A DNA stretch of 64,000 bases from Aquipuribacter hungaricus (GCF_042663885.1 NZ_JBHSXV010000001.1); one strand, 5' to 3'. Counted from the first letter of the stretch, positions 36,206 to 45,474 are shown. Notes: generated from the sequence alone by a model not told the origin. Made by a program: numbers and translations.

Positions 36206-38989
36206 ATGTCCAGCCCCGCGGAACGGTTCGCTGCCGCACGGGTCCGGCGGGAGCGGGAGACGTCCCCCCTCGGACGCTTCGTCGCCTCCCTGGAGTTCGA
36301 GCCCGACGACTTCCAGACCGAGGCGATGCAGGCCGTCGCCGACGGCCACGGCGTGCTCGTCGCCGCGCCGACCGGGGCGGGCAAGACGGTGGTGGGGGAG
36401 TTCGCCGTCGACCTGGCGGTCCGCACCGGGCGCAAGGCGTTCTACACGACCCCGATCAAGGCGCTGAGCAACCAGAAGTACGCCGACCTCGTCGCCGTCC
36501 ACGGCGCGGACGCGGTCGGGCTGCTGACCGGCGACGTCTCCGTCAACGGCGAGGCGCCGGTGGTCGTCATGACCACCGAGGTGCTCCGCAACATGATCTA
36601 CGCGGGCTCGCCGACCCTGGCGGGGCTCGGCTTCGTCGTCATGGACGAGGTGCACTACCTGGCCGACCGGTTCCGGGGCGCGGTCTGGGAAGAGGTGATC
36701 ATCCACCTGGCCGAGGACGTCCAGCTGGTGTCCCTGTCGGCGACGGTGAGCAACGCCGAGGAGTTCGGCGAGTGGCTCGCGACCGTGCGCGGCGACACCC
36801 GCGTCGTGGTGTCGGAGCACCGCCCCGTGCCGCTGTGGCAGCACGTCCTCGTCGACACCCGGCTGCACGACCTGTTCGTCGACCCCGACGGCGACCCCGT
36901 GCTCGGCCTGCCCGGCGAGGCGCCGGGCATCGTCAACCCGGAGCTCGTCGCGCTCGCCCGCGAGGACTCCCGGTTCGAGCGCCGCTACAAGGGCCGGCCG
37001 CAGCGCGGCGGGACCCGCCCCCGCAAGCGCGGCACCCCCAGCCGGGCCGGCGTCGTCGAGGCGCTCGACAAGGACGGCCTGCTGCCGGCGATCCACTTCA
37101 TCTTCAGCCGCAACGGCTGCGACGCCGCCGTCCGGCAGTGCCTGGCCTGGGGCGTCCGACTGACGACTCCCGGCGAGCGCGCGGAGATCCGCCGGGTCGC
37201 CGAGGAGCGCACGGCGGCGCTGCCGGACGCCGACCTGGGCGTGCTCGGCTGGTCGGAGTGGGTCGAGGCGCTCGAGCGGGGCCTCGCCGCCCACCACGCC
37301 GGGCTGCTGCCCGCGTTCAAGGAGACCGTCGAGGAGCTGTTCCGCCGCGGCCTGGTGAAGATGGTGTTCGCCACCGAGACGCTCGCGCTCGGGGTCAACA
37401 TGCCGGCGCGCTCCGTCGTGCTGGAGAAGCTCGTCAAGTGGAACGGCGAGCAGCACGTCGACGTCACGGCGGGGGAGTACACCCAGCTGACCGGCCGGGC
37501 CGGGCGTCGCGGCATCGACGTCGAGGGCCATGCGGTCGTGCTGTGGAGCGAGGGCCTGCAGCCGGACCACGTCGCCGGGCTGGCCTCCACCCGGACGTAC
37601 CCGTTGCGCTCCAGCTTCGCGCCGACGTACTCCATGGCCGTCAACCTCGTCGCGCAGGTCGGCCGCGAGGGCGCCCGGTCTGTCCTCGAGCTGTCGTTCG
37701 CGCAGTTCCAGGCCGACCGCGGCGTCGTCGGGCTCGCCCGCCAGGTCCGCAAGCAGGAGGAGGCGCTGGCCGGCTACACCGAGGCGATGGCCTGCCACCT
37801 CGGCGACTTCGAGTCCTACCACCGGCTGCGCACCCGGATCTCCACCACGGAGAAGCAGCTGTCCAAGCGGGCCGGGATCGACCGGCGGGCCGACGCCGCC
37901 GCCACCCTGGAGCGGCTGCGCCGCGGTGACGTCATCGACGTGCCGACCGGCAAGCAGCGCGGCTGGGCCGTCGTCCTCGACCCGGGCCTGCACGCCGACG
38001 GTCCGCGGCCCACGGTCCTCACCGCCGACCGGCAGGTCCGCCGGCTGGACCCGGTGCTGTTCCCCGCCGCGGTGCAGGTGGTGGCCACGATCAAGGTGCC
38101 CAAGCACTTCGACGCCCACGACACCAAGGCCCGCCGGGACCTCACGAGCAGCATGCGCAACGCGCTCGCGGCCGTGGGCGGCGGCACGGTGGCCCCGCCC
38201 CAGCGCCGGCGCGGCACGGGCGACGAGGGCGTGACCGGTCCCGGCGAGCTCGAGCTCGTCCGGCTGCGCCGGGAGCTGCGCGCCCACCCCTGCCACGGCT
38301 GCGCCGACCGTGAGGACCACGCCCGGTGGGCACAGCGGCGCGACGAGCTCGAGCGCGACCACCGCTCGCTGCAGCGGAAGATCTCCGGGCGCACGGCCGT
38401 CATCGCCCGCACCTTCGACCGGGTGTGCGAGGTGCTCGACGAGCTCGGCTACCTGGACGGGGAGCAGCTGACCCCGGCGGGGGAGCGGCTCCGCTTCGTC
38501 TACACGCAGTCGGACCTCCTCGTGGCGGAGTGCCTGCGCACGGGGATCTGGGAGGGCCTGGACGGGCCGTCGCTCGCCGCCGTCGTGTCGACGCTGGTGT
38601 TCGAGGCCCGCCGCGAGGTCGAGGGCGTCGACCCCCGCCTGCCGGGCCGCGGCACCGCGGAGGCGTGGACCGACACCGTGCGCGCGTGGTCGGCGCTCAC
38701 CGACCTCGAGGCCGACCACCGCGTGCCGCCGACCCGCGAGCCCGACCCGGGCTTCGCCGCGCCGGTGTGGCGGTGGGCGCAGGGCCAGCCCCTGGAGACG
38801 GTGCTGCGCGAGAGCGACCTCAGCCCCGGCGACTTCGTCCGCTGGTGCCGGCAGACCCTCGACCTGCTCGACCAGGTGCAAGCCTCGGCCGAGCGGGGGA
38901 GCCCGCTGCGGGCGGCGGCGGGAGACGCGATCGCCCGGGTGCGTCGTGGCGTCGTCGAGTACTCCCTGGGCGCGACCAGCCCCGCCTGA
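36206..38989 (+). CDS. helY: DEVH-box RNA helicase, HelY/Ski2/Mtr4 type
   Basis: A 927-residue superfamily 2 helicase. Walker A is APTGAGKT at residues 54-61, motif II is DEVH at 147-150, and motif III is SLSATVSNAEEF. Motif VI is QLTGRAGRRGID. The C-terminal third matches the DSHCT helical domain of the Ski2/Mtr4 group, with a cysteine-bearing CHGCADREDH insert. Mycobacterial HelY has the same length and also sits beside tatC, so the assignment by synteny and sequence is good. The RNA substrate is not established. Confidence 0.92.
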   Translation: MSSPAERFAAARVRRERETSPLGRFVASLEFEPDDFQTEAMQAVADGHGVLVAAPTGAGKTVVGEFAVDLAVRTGRKAFYTTPIKALSNQKYADLVAVHGADAVGLLTGDVSVNGEAPVVVMTTEVLRNMIYAGSPTLAGLGFVVMDEVHYLADRFRGAVWEEVIIHLAEDVQLVSLSATVSNAEEFGEWLATVRGDTRVVVSEHRPVPLWQHVLVDTRLHDLFVDPDGDPVLGLPGEAPGIVNPELVALAREDSRFERRYKGRPQRGGTRPRKRGTPSRAGVVEALDKDGLLPAIHFIFSRNGCDAAVRQCLAWGVRLTTPGERAEIRRVAEERTAALPDADLGVLGWSEWVEALERGLAAHHAGLLPAFKETVEELFRRGLVKMVFATETLALGVNMPARSVVLEKLVKWNGEQHVDVTAGEYTQLTGRAGRRGIDVEGHAVVLWSEGLQPDHVAGLASTRTYPLRSSFAPTYSMAVNLVAQVGREGARSVLELSFAQFQADRGVVGLARQVRKQEEALAGYTEAMACHLGDFESYHRLRTRISTTEKQLSKRAGIDRRADAAATLERLRRGDVIDVPTGKQRGWAVVLDPGLHADGPRPTVLTADRQVRRLDPVLFPAAVQVVATIKVPKHFDAHDTKARRDLTSSMRNALAAVGGGTVAPPQRRRGTGDEGVTGPGELELVRLRRELRAHPCHGCADREDHARWAQRRDELERDHRSLQRKISGRTAVIARTFDRVCEVLDELGYLDGEQLTPAGERLRFVYTQSDLLVAECLRTGIWEGLDGPSLAAVVSTLVFEARREVEGVDPRLPGRGTAEAWTDTVRAWSALTDLEADHRVPPTREPDPGFAAPVWRWAQGQPLETVLRESDLSPGDFVRWCRQTLDLLDQVQASAERGSPLRAAAGDAIARVRRGVVEYSLGATSPA

Positions 38990-39013
38990 GGAGCCGGCCC
39001 GGCGGCTGCGCTG

Positions 39014-39949
39014 TCAGGCGGCGGGGCCGGCGCGCAGCAGGTCGGCCAGCCGGGCGACCTGCCGGGCGCAGCCCCACCGCTCGCCGAACGCCTCGAGCCG
39101 GCCGTCGTCGACCGGGGTGCCGAGCAGCCAGCTGTCCTCCGCGGCGGGCTCGACCGGTGCGTCGGTCACGCAGCTCACCACCTCCAGCGCCTTGACGACG
39201 TAGGTGAGGGACTCCACGAGCCGGGCCCGCCGTGCGGGGCTCATCGGGCGGGACGGGTCCGCCGCGGCCGCCATGACGGCGTGCAGGTCACCGTGCTGGC
39301 GGAGCAGGTCGGCGGCGCTCTTCTCGCCGATGCCGGCGATGCCGGGCAGGCCGTCGGACGGGTCGCCCCGCAGCACGGACATGTGCAGGTATCCGCGGCC
39401 GTCGGCCACCCCGTACAGGCGCTGGAGGTCGGCGGCGGTGAGGGCCGGCGCGTCCCGGACGCCCTTGCCGACGTAGACGACCCGCACCCCGGCGTCGTCG
39501 TCGACGAGCTGGAGCAGGTCCCGGTCGCCGCTCACCACGTCCACGGCGCCGCGGCCCGCGTCGGTCCAGCGGCGCGCCAGGGTCGCGCACACGTCGTCGG
39601 CCTCGAAGCCCGCGGCCTCGACCCGCGCCAGACCGAGCAGCGACAGCGCCTCGGCGACCAGCGGCACCTGCGGGGCCAGCTCGTCGGGCACCTCCTCGTC
39701 GCCCTCCTGGGCGACCCGGTGCGCCTTGTACGACGGCAGCAGGTCCGTGCGCCACGCCGGGCGCCAGTCGGCGTCCCAGCAGGCGGCGTACGCCTCGGGA
39801 CGGAAGCGTTCGAGCAGCATCGCCGTCATGTCGAGGTAGCCGCGCAGCGCGTTGACGGGCGTCCCGTCGGGGGCGCGGACCGACGACGGCACGCCGTAGA
39901 AGGCCCGGAAGTACAGGGTGGCGGCGTCGACGGCCAGGAGCGTGCTCAC
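39014..39949 (-). CDS. 5'-3' exonuclease, FEN-like (PolA N-terminal type)
   Basis: A 311-residue stand-alone flap endonuclease/5'-3' exonuclease. The N-terminus LLAVDAATLYFRAFYGVP has the first metal-binding Asp. FEADDVCATLARRW and VVSGDRDLLQLVDDDAGV hold the central acidic cluster, and GDPSDGLPGIAGIGEKSAADLLRQ is the helix-hairpin-helix DNA-binding motif. It would remove RNA primers or flaps alongside PolA. I chose the GTG at 39949. The gene is convergent with helY, 24 bases away, matching actinobacterial synteny. Confidence 0.9.
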   Translation of the reverse strand: MSTLLAVDAATLYFRAFYGVPSSVRAPDGTPVNALRGYLDMTAMLLERFRPEAYAACWDADWRPAWRTDLLPSYKAHRVAQEGDEEVPDELAPQVPLVAEALSLLGLARVEAAGFEADDVCATLARRWTDAGRGAVDVVSGDRDLLQLVDDDAGVRVVYVGKGVRDAPALTAADLQRLYGVADGRGYLHMSVLRGDPSDGLPGIAGIGEKSAADLLRQHGDLHAVMAAAADPSRPMSPARRARLVESLTYVVKALEVVSCVTDAPVEPAAEDSWLLGTPVDDGRLEAFGERWGCARQVARLADLLRAGPAA

Positions 39950-39983
39950 CCGGGCCACCCTGCCAGCCGGGGCGGTCGGCGGA

Positions 39984-39989
39984 TACTGT
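39984..39989 (+). promoter_or_regulatory. Possible -10 box for the acyl-CoA dehydrogenase
   Basis: TACTGT in the context GGATACTGT lies about 65 bases before the GTG at 40055, in the divergent gap with the exonuclease gene. Confidence 0.35.
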
Positions 39990-40054
39990 GCTGCTGCCGC
40001 CACCCCGGCACCCGCGCCATCCCCGCGACACCCCTCCCACCCCGAGGACCAGAC

Positions 40055-41260
40055 GTGACCGGTCGACGACGACCCTTCCCGGTGCCCGAGCGGCGCCTGC
40101 CCACCGACGAGGCCGCCGAGCTGCTCGCGCTGGTCCGGGAGATCGCCGAGGGCGAGCTCGCCCCCGTCGCCGCCGAGGCCGAGGAGCGCGCGGCGAGGCT
40201 GCAGGAGTACCCCCGGGACACCTACCGGGTGCTCGGCAAGGCCGGCCTGCTGGGCCTGCCCTACCCGGAGGAGCACGGGGGAGGCGGCCAGCCCGCCGTC
40301 GTCCACCTGCAGGTGCTGGAGGAGCTGGCCCGCTGCTGGGGCACGGTGGCCATGGGGGTGAGCGTCCACGTGCTGGCGTGCCACGCCCTGGCGCGCGCCG
40401 GGACGCCGGAGCAGGTGCGCCGGTGGCTGCCGGACCTGCTCGGCGGGGACCTGCTCGCCGCCTACTGCCTGTCCGAGAGCGGCTCGGGCTCCGACGCCGC
40501 GGCCATGCGGACCCGCGCCGTCCGCGACGGCGACGGCTGGGTCCTCACCGGCGGCAAGGCGTGGATCACCCACGCCGGGATGGCCGACGTCTACACCGTC
40601 TTCGCCCGCACGAGCCCGGTGGCCGACGGCGGCCGCGCCTCCGACGGCATCAGCGCGTTCCTCGTCCCGGCCGACGCCGCAGGCCTGTCCGTCGCCGCAC
40701 CGGAGCACAAGATGGGCTTCGCCGGCTCCCGCACCGCGCAGGTGACGTTCGACGGCGTCCGCGTCGGCGCCGACCGGCTGCTCGGCGAGGAGGGCCGCGG
40801 CTTCGCCGTCGCCAAGTCCGCGCTGGACGCGGGCCGGCTGGGCATCGCCGCCGTGGCGGTCGGGCTGGCGCAGGGGGCGCTCGAGGACGCCGTCGCCTAC
40901 GCCAGGGAGCGCGAGCAGTTCGGCCGGCCCGTCATCGAGTTCCAGGGTCTCGGCTGGATGCTCGCCGACATGGCTACCGCCGTCGCCGCGTCGCGGGCGC
41001 TCTACCTCGACGGCGCGGCCCGTCTCGACGCGGGGGACGACCCGGTGCGGGTCCGGGCGGCGGCGTCGATGGCCAAGACGTTCTGCACCGACCAGGCGGT
41101 CCGCGTGACCACCGACGCGGTGCAGGTGCTCGGCGGCGCCGGGTACGTCACCGACCACCGGGTCGAGCGGCTCATGCGCGAGGCCAAGCTGCTGCAGATC
41201 GTCGAGGGCACCAACCAGGTGCAGCGGGTCGTCGTCGCGGGGGCGCTCGCCCGCTCCTGA
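40055..41260 (+). CDS. Acyl-CoA dehydrogenase
   Basis: A 401-residue FAD flavoenzyme introducing the alpha-beta double bond into acyl-CoA. Features are YCLSESGSGSDAAAMRTRA (FAD binding), WITHAGMADVYTVFART, KMGFAGSRTAQVTFDGVRV, the REQFGRPVIEFQGLGWMLADM helix, and LLQIVEGTNQVQRVVVAGAL with the catalytic glutamate. The form resembles short-chain (butyryl-CoA) enzymes. It lies near an Lrp regulator and the lysine aminomutase cluster, whose product crotonyl-CoA is linked to butyryl-CoA by this enzyme class. A role in that pathway is an inference. Confidence 0.9.
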   Translation: MTGRRRPFPVPERRLPTDEAAELLALVREIAEGELAPVAAEAEERAARLQEYPRDTYRVLGKAGLLGLPYPEEHGGGGQPAVVHLQVLEELARCWGTVAMGVSVHVLACHALARAGTPEQVRRWLPDLLGGDLLAAYCLSESGSGSDAAAMRTRAVRDGDGWVLTGGKAWITHAGMADVYTVFARTSPVADGGRASDGISAFLVPADAAGLSVAAPEHKMGFAGSRTAQVTFDGVRVGADRLLGEEGRGFAVAKSALDAGRLGIAAVAVGLAQGALEDAVAYAREREQFGRPVIEFQGLGWMLADMATAVAASRALYLDGAARLDAGDDPVRVRAAASMAKTFCTDQAVRVTTDAVQVLGGAGYVTDHRVERLMREAKLLQIVEGTNQVQRVVVAGALARS

Positions 41261-41360
41261 CGCGGGCGGGTGCCGGGGGCCCCGCCGCGCGGCGGCACCG
41301 GTCGGTCGTCGAACGGGGCAGCGTCGGAGATCGTTGCACCGTCGTGACCAGGTGCGTGGC

Positions 41361-41366
41361 TAGTCT
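41361..41366 (+). promoter_or_regulatory. Leaderless -10 box for the Lrp regulator
   Basis: TAGTCT ends six bases before the GTG at 41373. A GCACC ... GGTGC inverted repeat (41336-41340, 41351-41355) lies just upstream and could be an autoregulatory site. Confidence 0.5.
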
Positions 41367-41372
41367 GCGCCG

Positions 41373-41840
41373 GTGACCGCCGCTGACAGCAGGGCCTCCG
41401 TCGACGACCTGGACCGGGCCATCGTGCGCGCCCTCGCCTCCGACGGGCGGATGTCGTACACCGACCTGGGCAAGCTCACCGGGCTGTCCACGTCCGCGGT
41501 GCACCACCGGGTCCGCCGGCTCGAGGAGCGGGGCGTGCTGCTCGGCTACCGGGCCGTCGTCGACCCGGGCCTGCTGGGCCTGCCGCTCACGGCGTTCATC
41601 TCGCTCACCCCGCTGGACCAGGCCGCGCCCGACGACGTGCCGGACCGGCTGCGGGACCTGGCCGAGGTGGAGGCGATCCACGCGGTGGCGGGCGAGGCCA
41701 ACTACATGATCAAGGTGCGGGTACCCACGCCGTCGACGCTGGAGAACCTGCTGACGACGATCCGGCAGAAGGCCGACGTGTCTACCCGCACGACGGTCGT
41801 GCTCAGCACCCCGTACGAGGACCGGCCGCCGCGGGTCTGA
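41373..41840 (+). CDS. Lrp/AsnC family transcriptional regulator
   Basis: A 155-residue amino-acid-responsive regulator. The N-terminal helix-turn-helix is LDRAIVRALASDGRMSYTDLGKLTGLSTSAVHHRVRRLEERG (about residues 8-50). The C-terminal RAM domain has AVHAVAGEANYMIKVRVPTPSTLENLL. Such proteins form octamers and sense amino acids. The neighbouring kamA/kdd/kamDE genes make lysine the obvious candidate ligand (inference). The 3' end overlaps the convergent tandem GGDEF gene by 38 bases. Confidence 0.9.
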   Translation: MTAADSRASVDDLDRAIVRALASDGRMSYTDLGKLTGLSTSAVHHRVRRLEERGVLLGYRAVVDPGLLGLPLTAFISLTPLDQAAPDDVPDRLRDLAEVEAIHAVAGEANYMIKVRVPTPSTLENLLTTIRQKADVSTRTTVVLSTPYEDRPPRV

Positions 41841-43989
41841 CGCCGGTGCCCGCGCGTGCCCCGGGCGGGCCTGCCTGGCGGACCGGCAGGGCGTGCGACC
41901 GGCGCCCCTGCTTGACCCTCAGCATCGCCGCGTCCGCGCGGGCCAGCACCTGCTCCACCGACGCGTCGCCGTCCAGGTGGGCCGAGCCGGTGCTCGCCGC
42001 GACGCCTGCCTCGGACAGCGCCCGCGACAGCCCGGCCACCCGTGCCGGGAGGTCGTCAGGACCGCAGCCGGGCAGCAGGACGGCGAACTCGTCGCCGGCC
42101 AGCCGGGCGACCAGGCCGTCGACGCCGACGGCCGCGCGCAGCGTGGCCGCGGCCAGCGCCAGCAGGGCGTCCCCGGCGGCGTGGCCGCGCGAGTCGTTGA
42201 CCTGCTTGAGCCCGTCGAGGTCGAGGAACAGGACGCCCAGGTGCTCGCCGGTCCGGCGGGCGTCCTCCCACGCCTGCCGGGCGGCGGACAGGAACGCCCG
42301 GCGGTTGGCCACGCCGGTGAGCTGGTCGGTGAGCGCGGCCAGGCGTACCCGGGCCTGCGCGTCGGCGAGGCGCCGCATGGTGCGGGCGTGGGTGACGTGG
42401 AGCAGGGCGGCGACGCCGAGCGCGCAGCCGAGCGTCATGACGTTCCAGATCCAGCCCACCGGGTCGCCCTGGGAGGCCATGACCACCGCCCACACCACCA
42501 CGGTGGCCGGGCAGACCACGGCCACCTGCACGTGCGAGGGCAGCGCGCCGCCGGCCGCGACCAGGCAGAGGACCATCGGCAGGGAGGCCCACGGGGCGGG
42601 CACCACATCCGCGTAGAGCACCATCTCGCCGCACACCACGACCAGGGCCAGGCACAGCAGCGCCGAGGCGTGGCGGGCGACGGCAGGGCCCAGGGCGGCC
42701 GAGCGGTCGGCCCGGCGCAGCGCGGCGAACCCGACGGCGAGCACGACGCTGACCAGCGTCATCGTGCGGCCCGCCGGCGACGGCAGCAGGAGCAGGTGCG
42801 CCGGGGCGACCGCGACGTGCAACCAGGCGCAGGCCCGGACCAGGTCGCCCAGGTCGGTGCGGGCGGTGGCCGCGCCGTCCAGCACCGGGTCCCCGGCGGC
42901 GGGGCCCGGCGCGTCGACCGCGGGGGCGGGCGGGAGCGGGGGGCGGCCGCCGCCGGCGGCCCGCCGCGACTGCTTGACGGCGTACATGGCGGTGTCGGCA
43001 CGGCCGAGCAGGTGCTCGACGGTCTCGCCGGGCCGGCCGCGCGCCGCTCCGACGCTGGCCGGGACCCCGGCGTCGGCGAGCGCCTGCTCGACGCGCCGCA
43101 CCGCTCCGGTGGCACCGAGCGGCAGGGCCGGCAGCAGGAGGGCGAACTCGTCCCCGCCCAGCCGTGCCACGACGTCGCCCGGCCGGGTCGCGGCGCGCAG
43201 CGCGGCCGCCGCGGACCGGAGCAGCCGGTCGCCGGCGTCGTGGCCCTCGGCGTCGTTGAGCTGCTTGAGCCCGTCCACGTCGACGAAGACCACGGTGGGC
43301 GGCAGGGCGCCGGGCCCCGACGACCCCGCGGCGGCGTCGAGCAGCCCGCGGCGGTTGACCAGGCCGGTCAGCTCGTCGCTGCAGGCCGCCAGGGTCACCG
43401 CGTGCTCGGCGGCGGCGGACCGGTCCGCGGCCCGGCAGCGGATGGCGTTGAGGACGTGGGCGAGCGCCGCGGCGCAGACGAGCACCACCCCGACCGGTGC
43501 CGACGTCCGCAGGGTGCCGTGCACGGTGGCGGCGAGCAGCCACTGCAGCAGGCACACCGCCGTGACGACCGAGGCGTAGCGGCGCTCGTTGAGCAGCGTG
43601 CCGGCGGCGAGCAGGAACACCATGAGCCCGCCGGTGGCCAGCGGGTCGGCGTCGAGCAGGAGCTGGCTCAGCGGGAACAGCGAGGCGACGAGGCAGGCGA
43701 CCAGGCCCACCTCGTGCGGGTGCGCCAGCGCGAGGGCCCGGCCGCGGGGCCGGGAGCAGACCCACCGCGCCAGCGCGAAGCCCGCCGAGACGCCGCCGGC
43801 CACCGCGGCCGTGACCCACGCGCCCGGCGGCGGCGCGAGCAGCAGGTTGGCCGGGACGAGCAGCCCGAGGACGACGGCGGCGACGGTGAAGGTCGGCAGC
43901 AGCGCGTCGACGGTCTGGGCGCGGCGGTCGGCGCGGACCGGGGCGTCGGCAGGGACGCCCCGGTGCGCACGCTGGACCGGTCCGGGCAC
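41803..43989 (-). CDS. Tandem membrane-GGDEF protein (two sensor-cyclase modules in one chain)
   Basis: A 728-residue protein made of two copies of the same plan: six transmembrane helices (about residues 25-215) and a GGDEF domain, then six more helices (about 380-560) and a second GGDEF domain. The first cyclase has GGDEF at 278-282 with an RPGD inhibition site before it. The second has AGDEF at 631-635 and no RxxD site. Both keep the VFVDVDGLKQLND and LFLDLDGLKQVND metal/nucleotide strands. I take the GTG at 43989 as start; no clear ribosome site is present. The membrane parts are not a family I can name. Confidence 0.82.
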   Translation of the reverse strand: MPGPVQRAHRGVPADAPVRADRRAQTVDALLPTFTVAAVVLGLLVPANLLLAPPPGAWVTAAVAGGVSAGFALARWVCSRPRGRALALAHPHEVGLVACLVASLFPLSQLLLDADPLATGGLMVFLLAAGTLLNERRYASVVTAVCLLQWLLAATVHGTLRTSAPVGVVLVCAAALAHVLNAIRCRAADRSAAAEHAVTLAACSDELTGLVNRRGLLDAAAGSSGPGALPPTVVFVDVDGLKQLNDAEGHDAGDRLLRSAAAALRAATRPGDVVARLGGDEFALLLPALPLGATGAVRRVEQALADAGVPASVGAARGRPGETVEHLLGRADTAMYAVKQSRRAAGGGRPPLPPAPAVDAPGPAAGDPVLDGAATARTDLGDLVRACAWLHVAVAPAHLLLLPSPAGRTMTLVSVVLAVGFAALRRADRSAALGPAVARHASALLCLALVVVCGEMVLYADVVPAPWASLPMVLCLVAAGGALPSHVQVAVVCPATVVVWAVVMASQGDPVGWIWNVMTLGCALGVAALLHVTHARTMRRLADAQARVRLAALTDQLTGVANRRAFLSAARQAWEDARRTGEHLGVLFLDLDGLKQVNDSRGHAAGDALLALAAATLRAAVGVDGLVARLAGDEFAVLLPGCGPDDLPARVAGLSRALSEAGVAASTGSAHLDGDASVEQVLARADAAMLRVKQGRRSHALPVRQAGPPGARAGTGVRPAAAGPRTGC

Positions 43990-43996
43990 GGGTGCC

Positions 43997-44019
43997 CATC
44001 GGCGCGGGGGCCGCCGATG
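43997..44019 (-). terminator. Hairpin after kamA
   Basis: Eight-base arms CATCGGCG and CGCCGATG around a seven-base loop, inside a looser outer repeat (GGGTGCCC and GGGCACCC). It lies between the kamA stop at 44055 and the start of the tandem GGDEF gene on the same strand. Confidence 0.5.
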
Positions 44020-44054
44020 TTGAGCCAGCCCGGGCGGGGGCACCCGGTCGGGCC

Positions 44055-45467
44055 TCAGCCGAGGACGAGCGCGCCCAGCCCGGCGTCGAGCCGCTGCCGG
44101 TCGGCCCACCACGCCTGGCCCTCGGCCGGCAGGGTGTCGATCGGGTCGTAGTACGGGTAGGTGCGGTCGAGCGCGTCGGCGTCGCCCGCCTCGACGGAGG
44201 TCCGGTAGTTCTTCGTCCACTCGCTGATGCCGCGCACCGTGTCGTAGGAGTGCACCTGGTGCACCCAGCGCTTGCCGACGAACGGCACGTCGCACACGAT
44301 CCGCGGCGTGGCGAAGCCGGGCAGGTAGCCCATGATCGCGTGCTGCAGGTCCTGGGCCGTCCGCAGCGAGGTCCGCCAGTGCTCGGCCGCCGGGATCATG
44401 TCGCACATGTAGAAGTAGTACGGCGTGATCGATGCCTCGTCCTGCAGCCCGAAGCACAGGTCGAGCAGCTGCTCGGGGGTGTCGTTGACCCCGCGCATGA
44501 GCACGCCCTGGTTGCGGACGTCGCGCACGCCGGCCTCGTGCATGGCGCGGGCGGCCTCGGCGACCAGCGGGGTGAGCGAGCCGGCCGCGTTGACGTGGGT
44601 GTGGATGGCGAGCGCGACGCCGCGGCTGCGGGCGGTGCCGGCCACACGGGTCATGCCCTCGACGACGGGCGTGGACAGCCAGTGCTGCGGCAGGCCCATG
44701 AGCGCCTTGGTGGCCAGGCGGATGTCGCGGATGTTCGGGATCTCCAGCAGGGCGGTGAGGAACTGCTCCAGGCGCGGCCAGGGCATGTTGGCCACGTCCC
44801 CGCCGGAGACGACGACGTCGCGCACGCCGGGCGTGCGGCGCAGGTAGTCGAGCATGTCCTGCAGCCGGTCGTTCGGCTTGAGCGTGAACTTCAGCTTCTC
44901 CACCTGGGGGGTGGAGTTGCCGACCAGGTCCATCCGGGTGCAGTGGCCGCAGTACTGCGGGCAGGTCGGGAGGATCTCCGCGAGCACCTTGGTGGGGTAG
45001 CGGTGGGTGAGGCCCTCGACGGCCCACATGTCGTGCTCGTGCAGGGAGTCGCGGCTGGAGAACGGGTGCGACGCCCACTCGACGAACCGGTCGCTGAGCA
45101 CCGGCAGCATGTAGCGGCGGACGGGGTCCGCCAGGAACGCGGCGGAGTACGCCTCGCCCGCGGCGGGCATGCCGTCGGGGCCGGTGCTGGGGACGATGGT
45201 GTTCATCATCTGCGGCGGCAGGAGCATCGACATGGTCGCCCGCTGCTGCTGGTCGGCGACCAGGTCGTCGTACACCGCGTCGGTGAGCAGGTCGCCCATG
45301 ACCTCCTTGAGCTGCGCCGCGTTCTTCAGGCAGTGGCTGCGCTGCCACTGCACGTCGCGCCACTGCGCCTCGGTGACGTCGCGCCACCCCGGCATCCGGC
45401 GCCAGTCCGGCTCGACGAGCTCACGGCGCGCGTAGGTGTACGGCTGCAGGGCACGGGTGTCGCTCAC
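44055..45467 (-). CDS. kamA: KamA-family radical SAM aminomutase (probable lysine 2,3-aminomutase)
   Basis: A 470-residue radical SAM, PLP-dependent enzyme expected to turn L-lysine into L-beta-lysine. The cluster motif is C169-x3-C173-x2-C176 (TCPQYCGHC). VVVSGGDVANMPW follows, and a probable PLP lysine lies in VCDVPFVGKRWVHQ. The Gly-rich PGGGGK motif of classical clostridial enzymes is not seen, so activity rests partly on the neighbouring kdd, kamD, kamE and kal genes. I chose GTG at 45467 because a TACCCT -10 box lies seven bases upstream. It is divergent from kdd. Confidence 0.85.
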   Translation of the reverse strand: MSDTRALQPYTYARRELVEPDWRRMPGWRDVTEAQWRDVQWQRSHCLKNAAQLKEVMGDLLTDAVYDDLVADQQQRATMSMLLPPQMMNTIVPSTGPDGMPAAGEAYSAAFLADPVRRYMLPVLSDRFVEWASHPFSSRDSLHEHDMWAVEGLTHRYPTKVLAEILPTCPQYCGHCTRMDLVGNSTPQVEKLKFTLKPNDRLQDMLDYLRRTPGVRDVVVSGGDVANMPWPRLEQFLTALLEIPNIRDIRLATKALMGLPQHWLSTPVVEGMTRVAGTARSRGVALAIHTHVNAAGSLTPLVAEAARAMHEAGVRDVRNQGVLMRGVNDTPEQLLDLCFGLQDEASITPYYFYMCDMIPAAEHWRTSLRTAQDLQHAIMGYLPGFATPRIVCDVPFVGKRWVHQVHSYDTVRGISEWTKNYRTSVEAGDADALDRTYPYYDPIDTLPAEGQAWWADRQRLDAGLGALVLG

Positions 45468-45474
45468 ACGGGCG

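Noticed and set aside
33974..38881. A 1635-codon open frame antisense to tatC, the lipid kinase and helY
   Set aside because: It mirrors the third-position GC bias of real genes on the opposite strand, has repetitive Arg/Asp/Gly/His composition and no domain.
41336..41355. GCACC/GGTGC repeat as a firm Lrp operator
   Set aside because: The arms are only five bases and Lrp sites are poorly conserved, so it is noted with the promoter but not called as its own feature.
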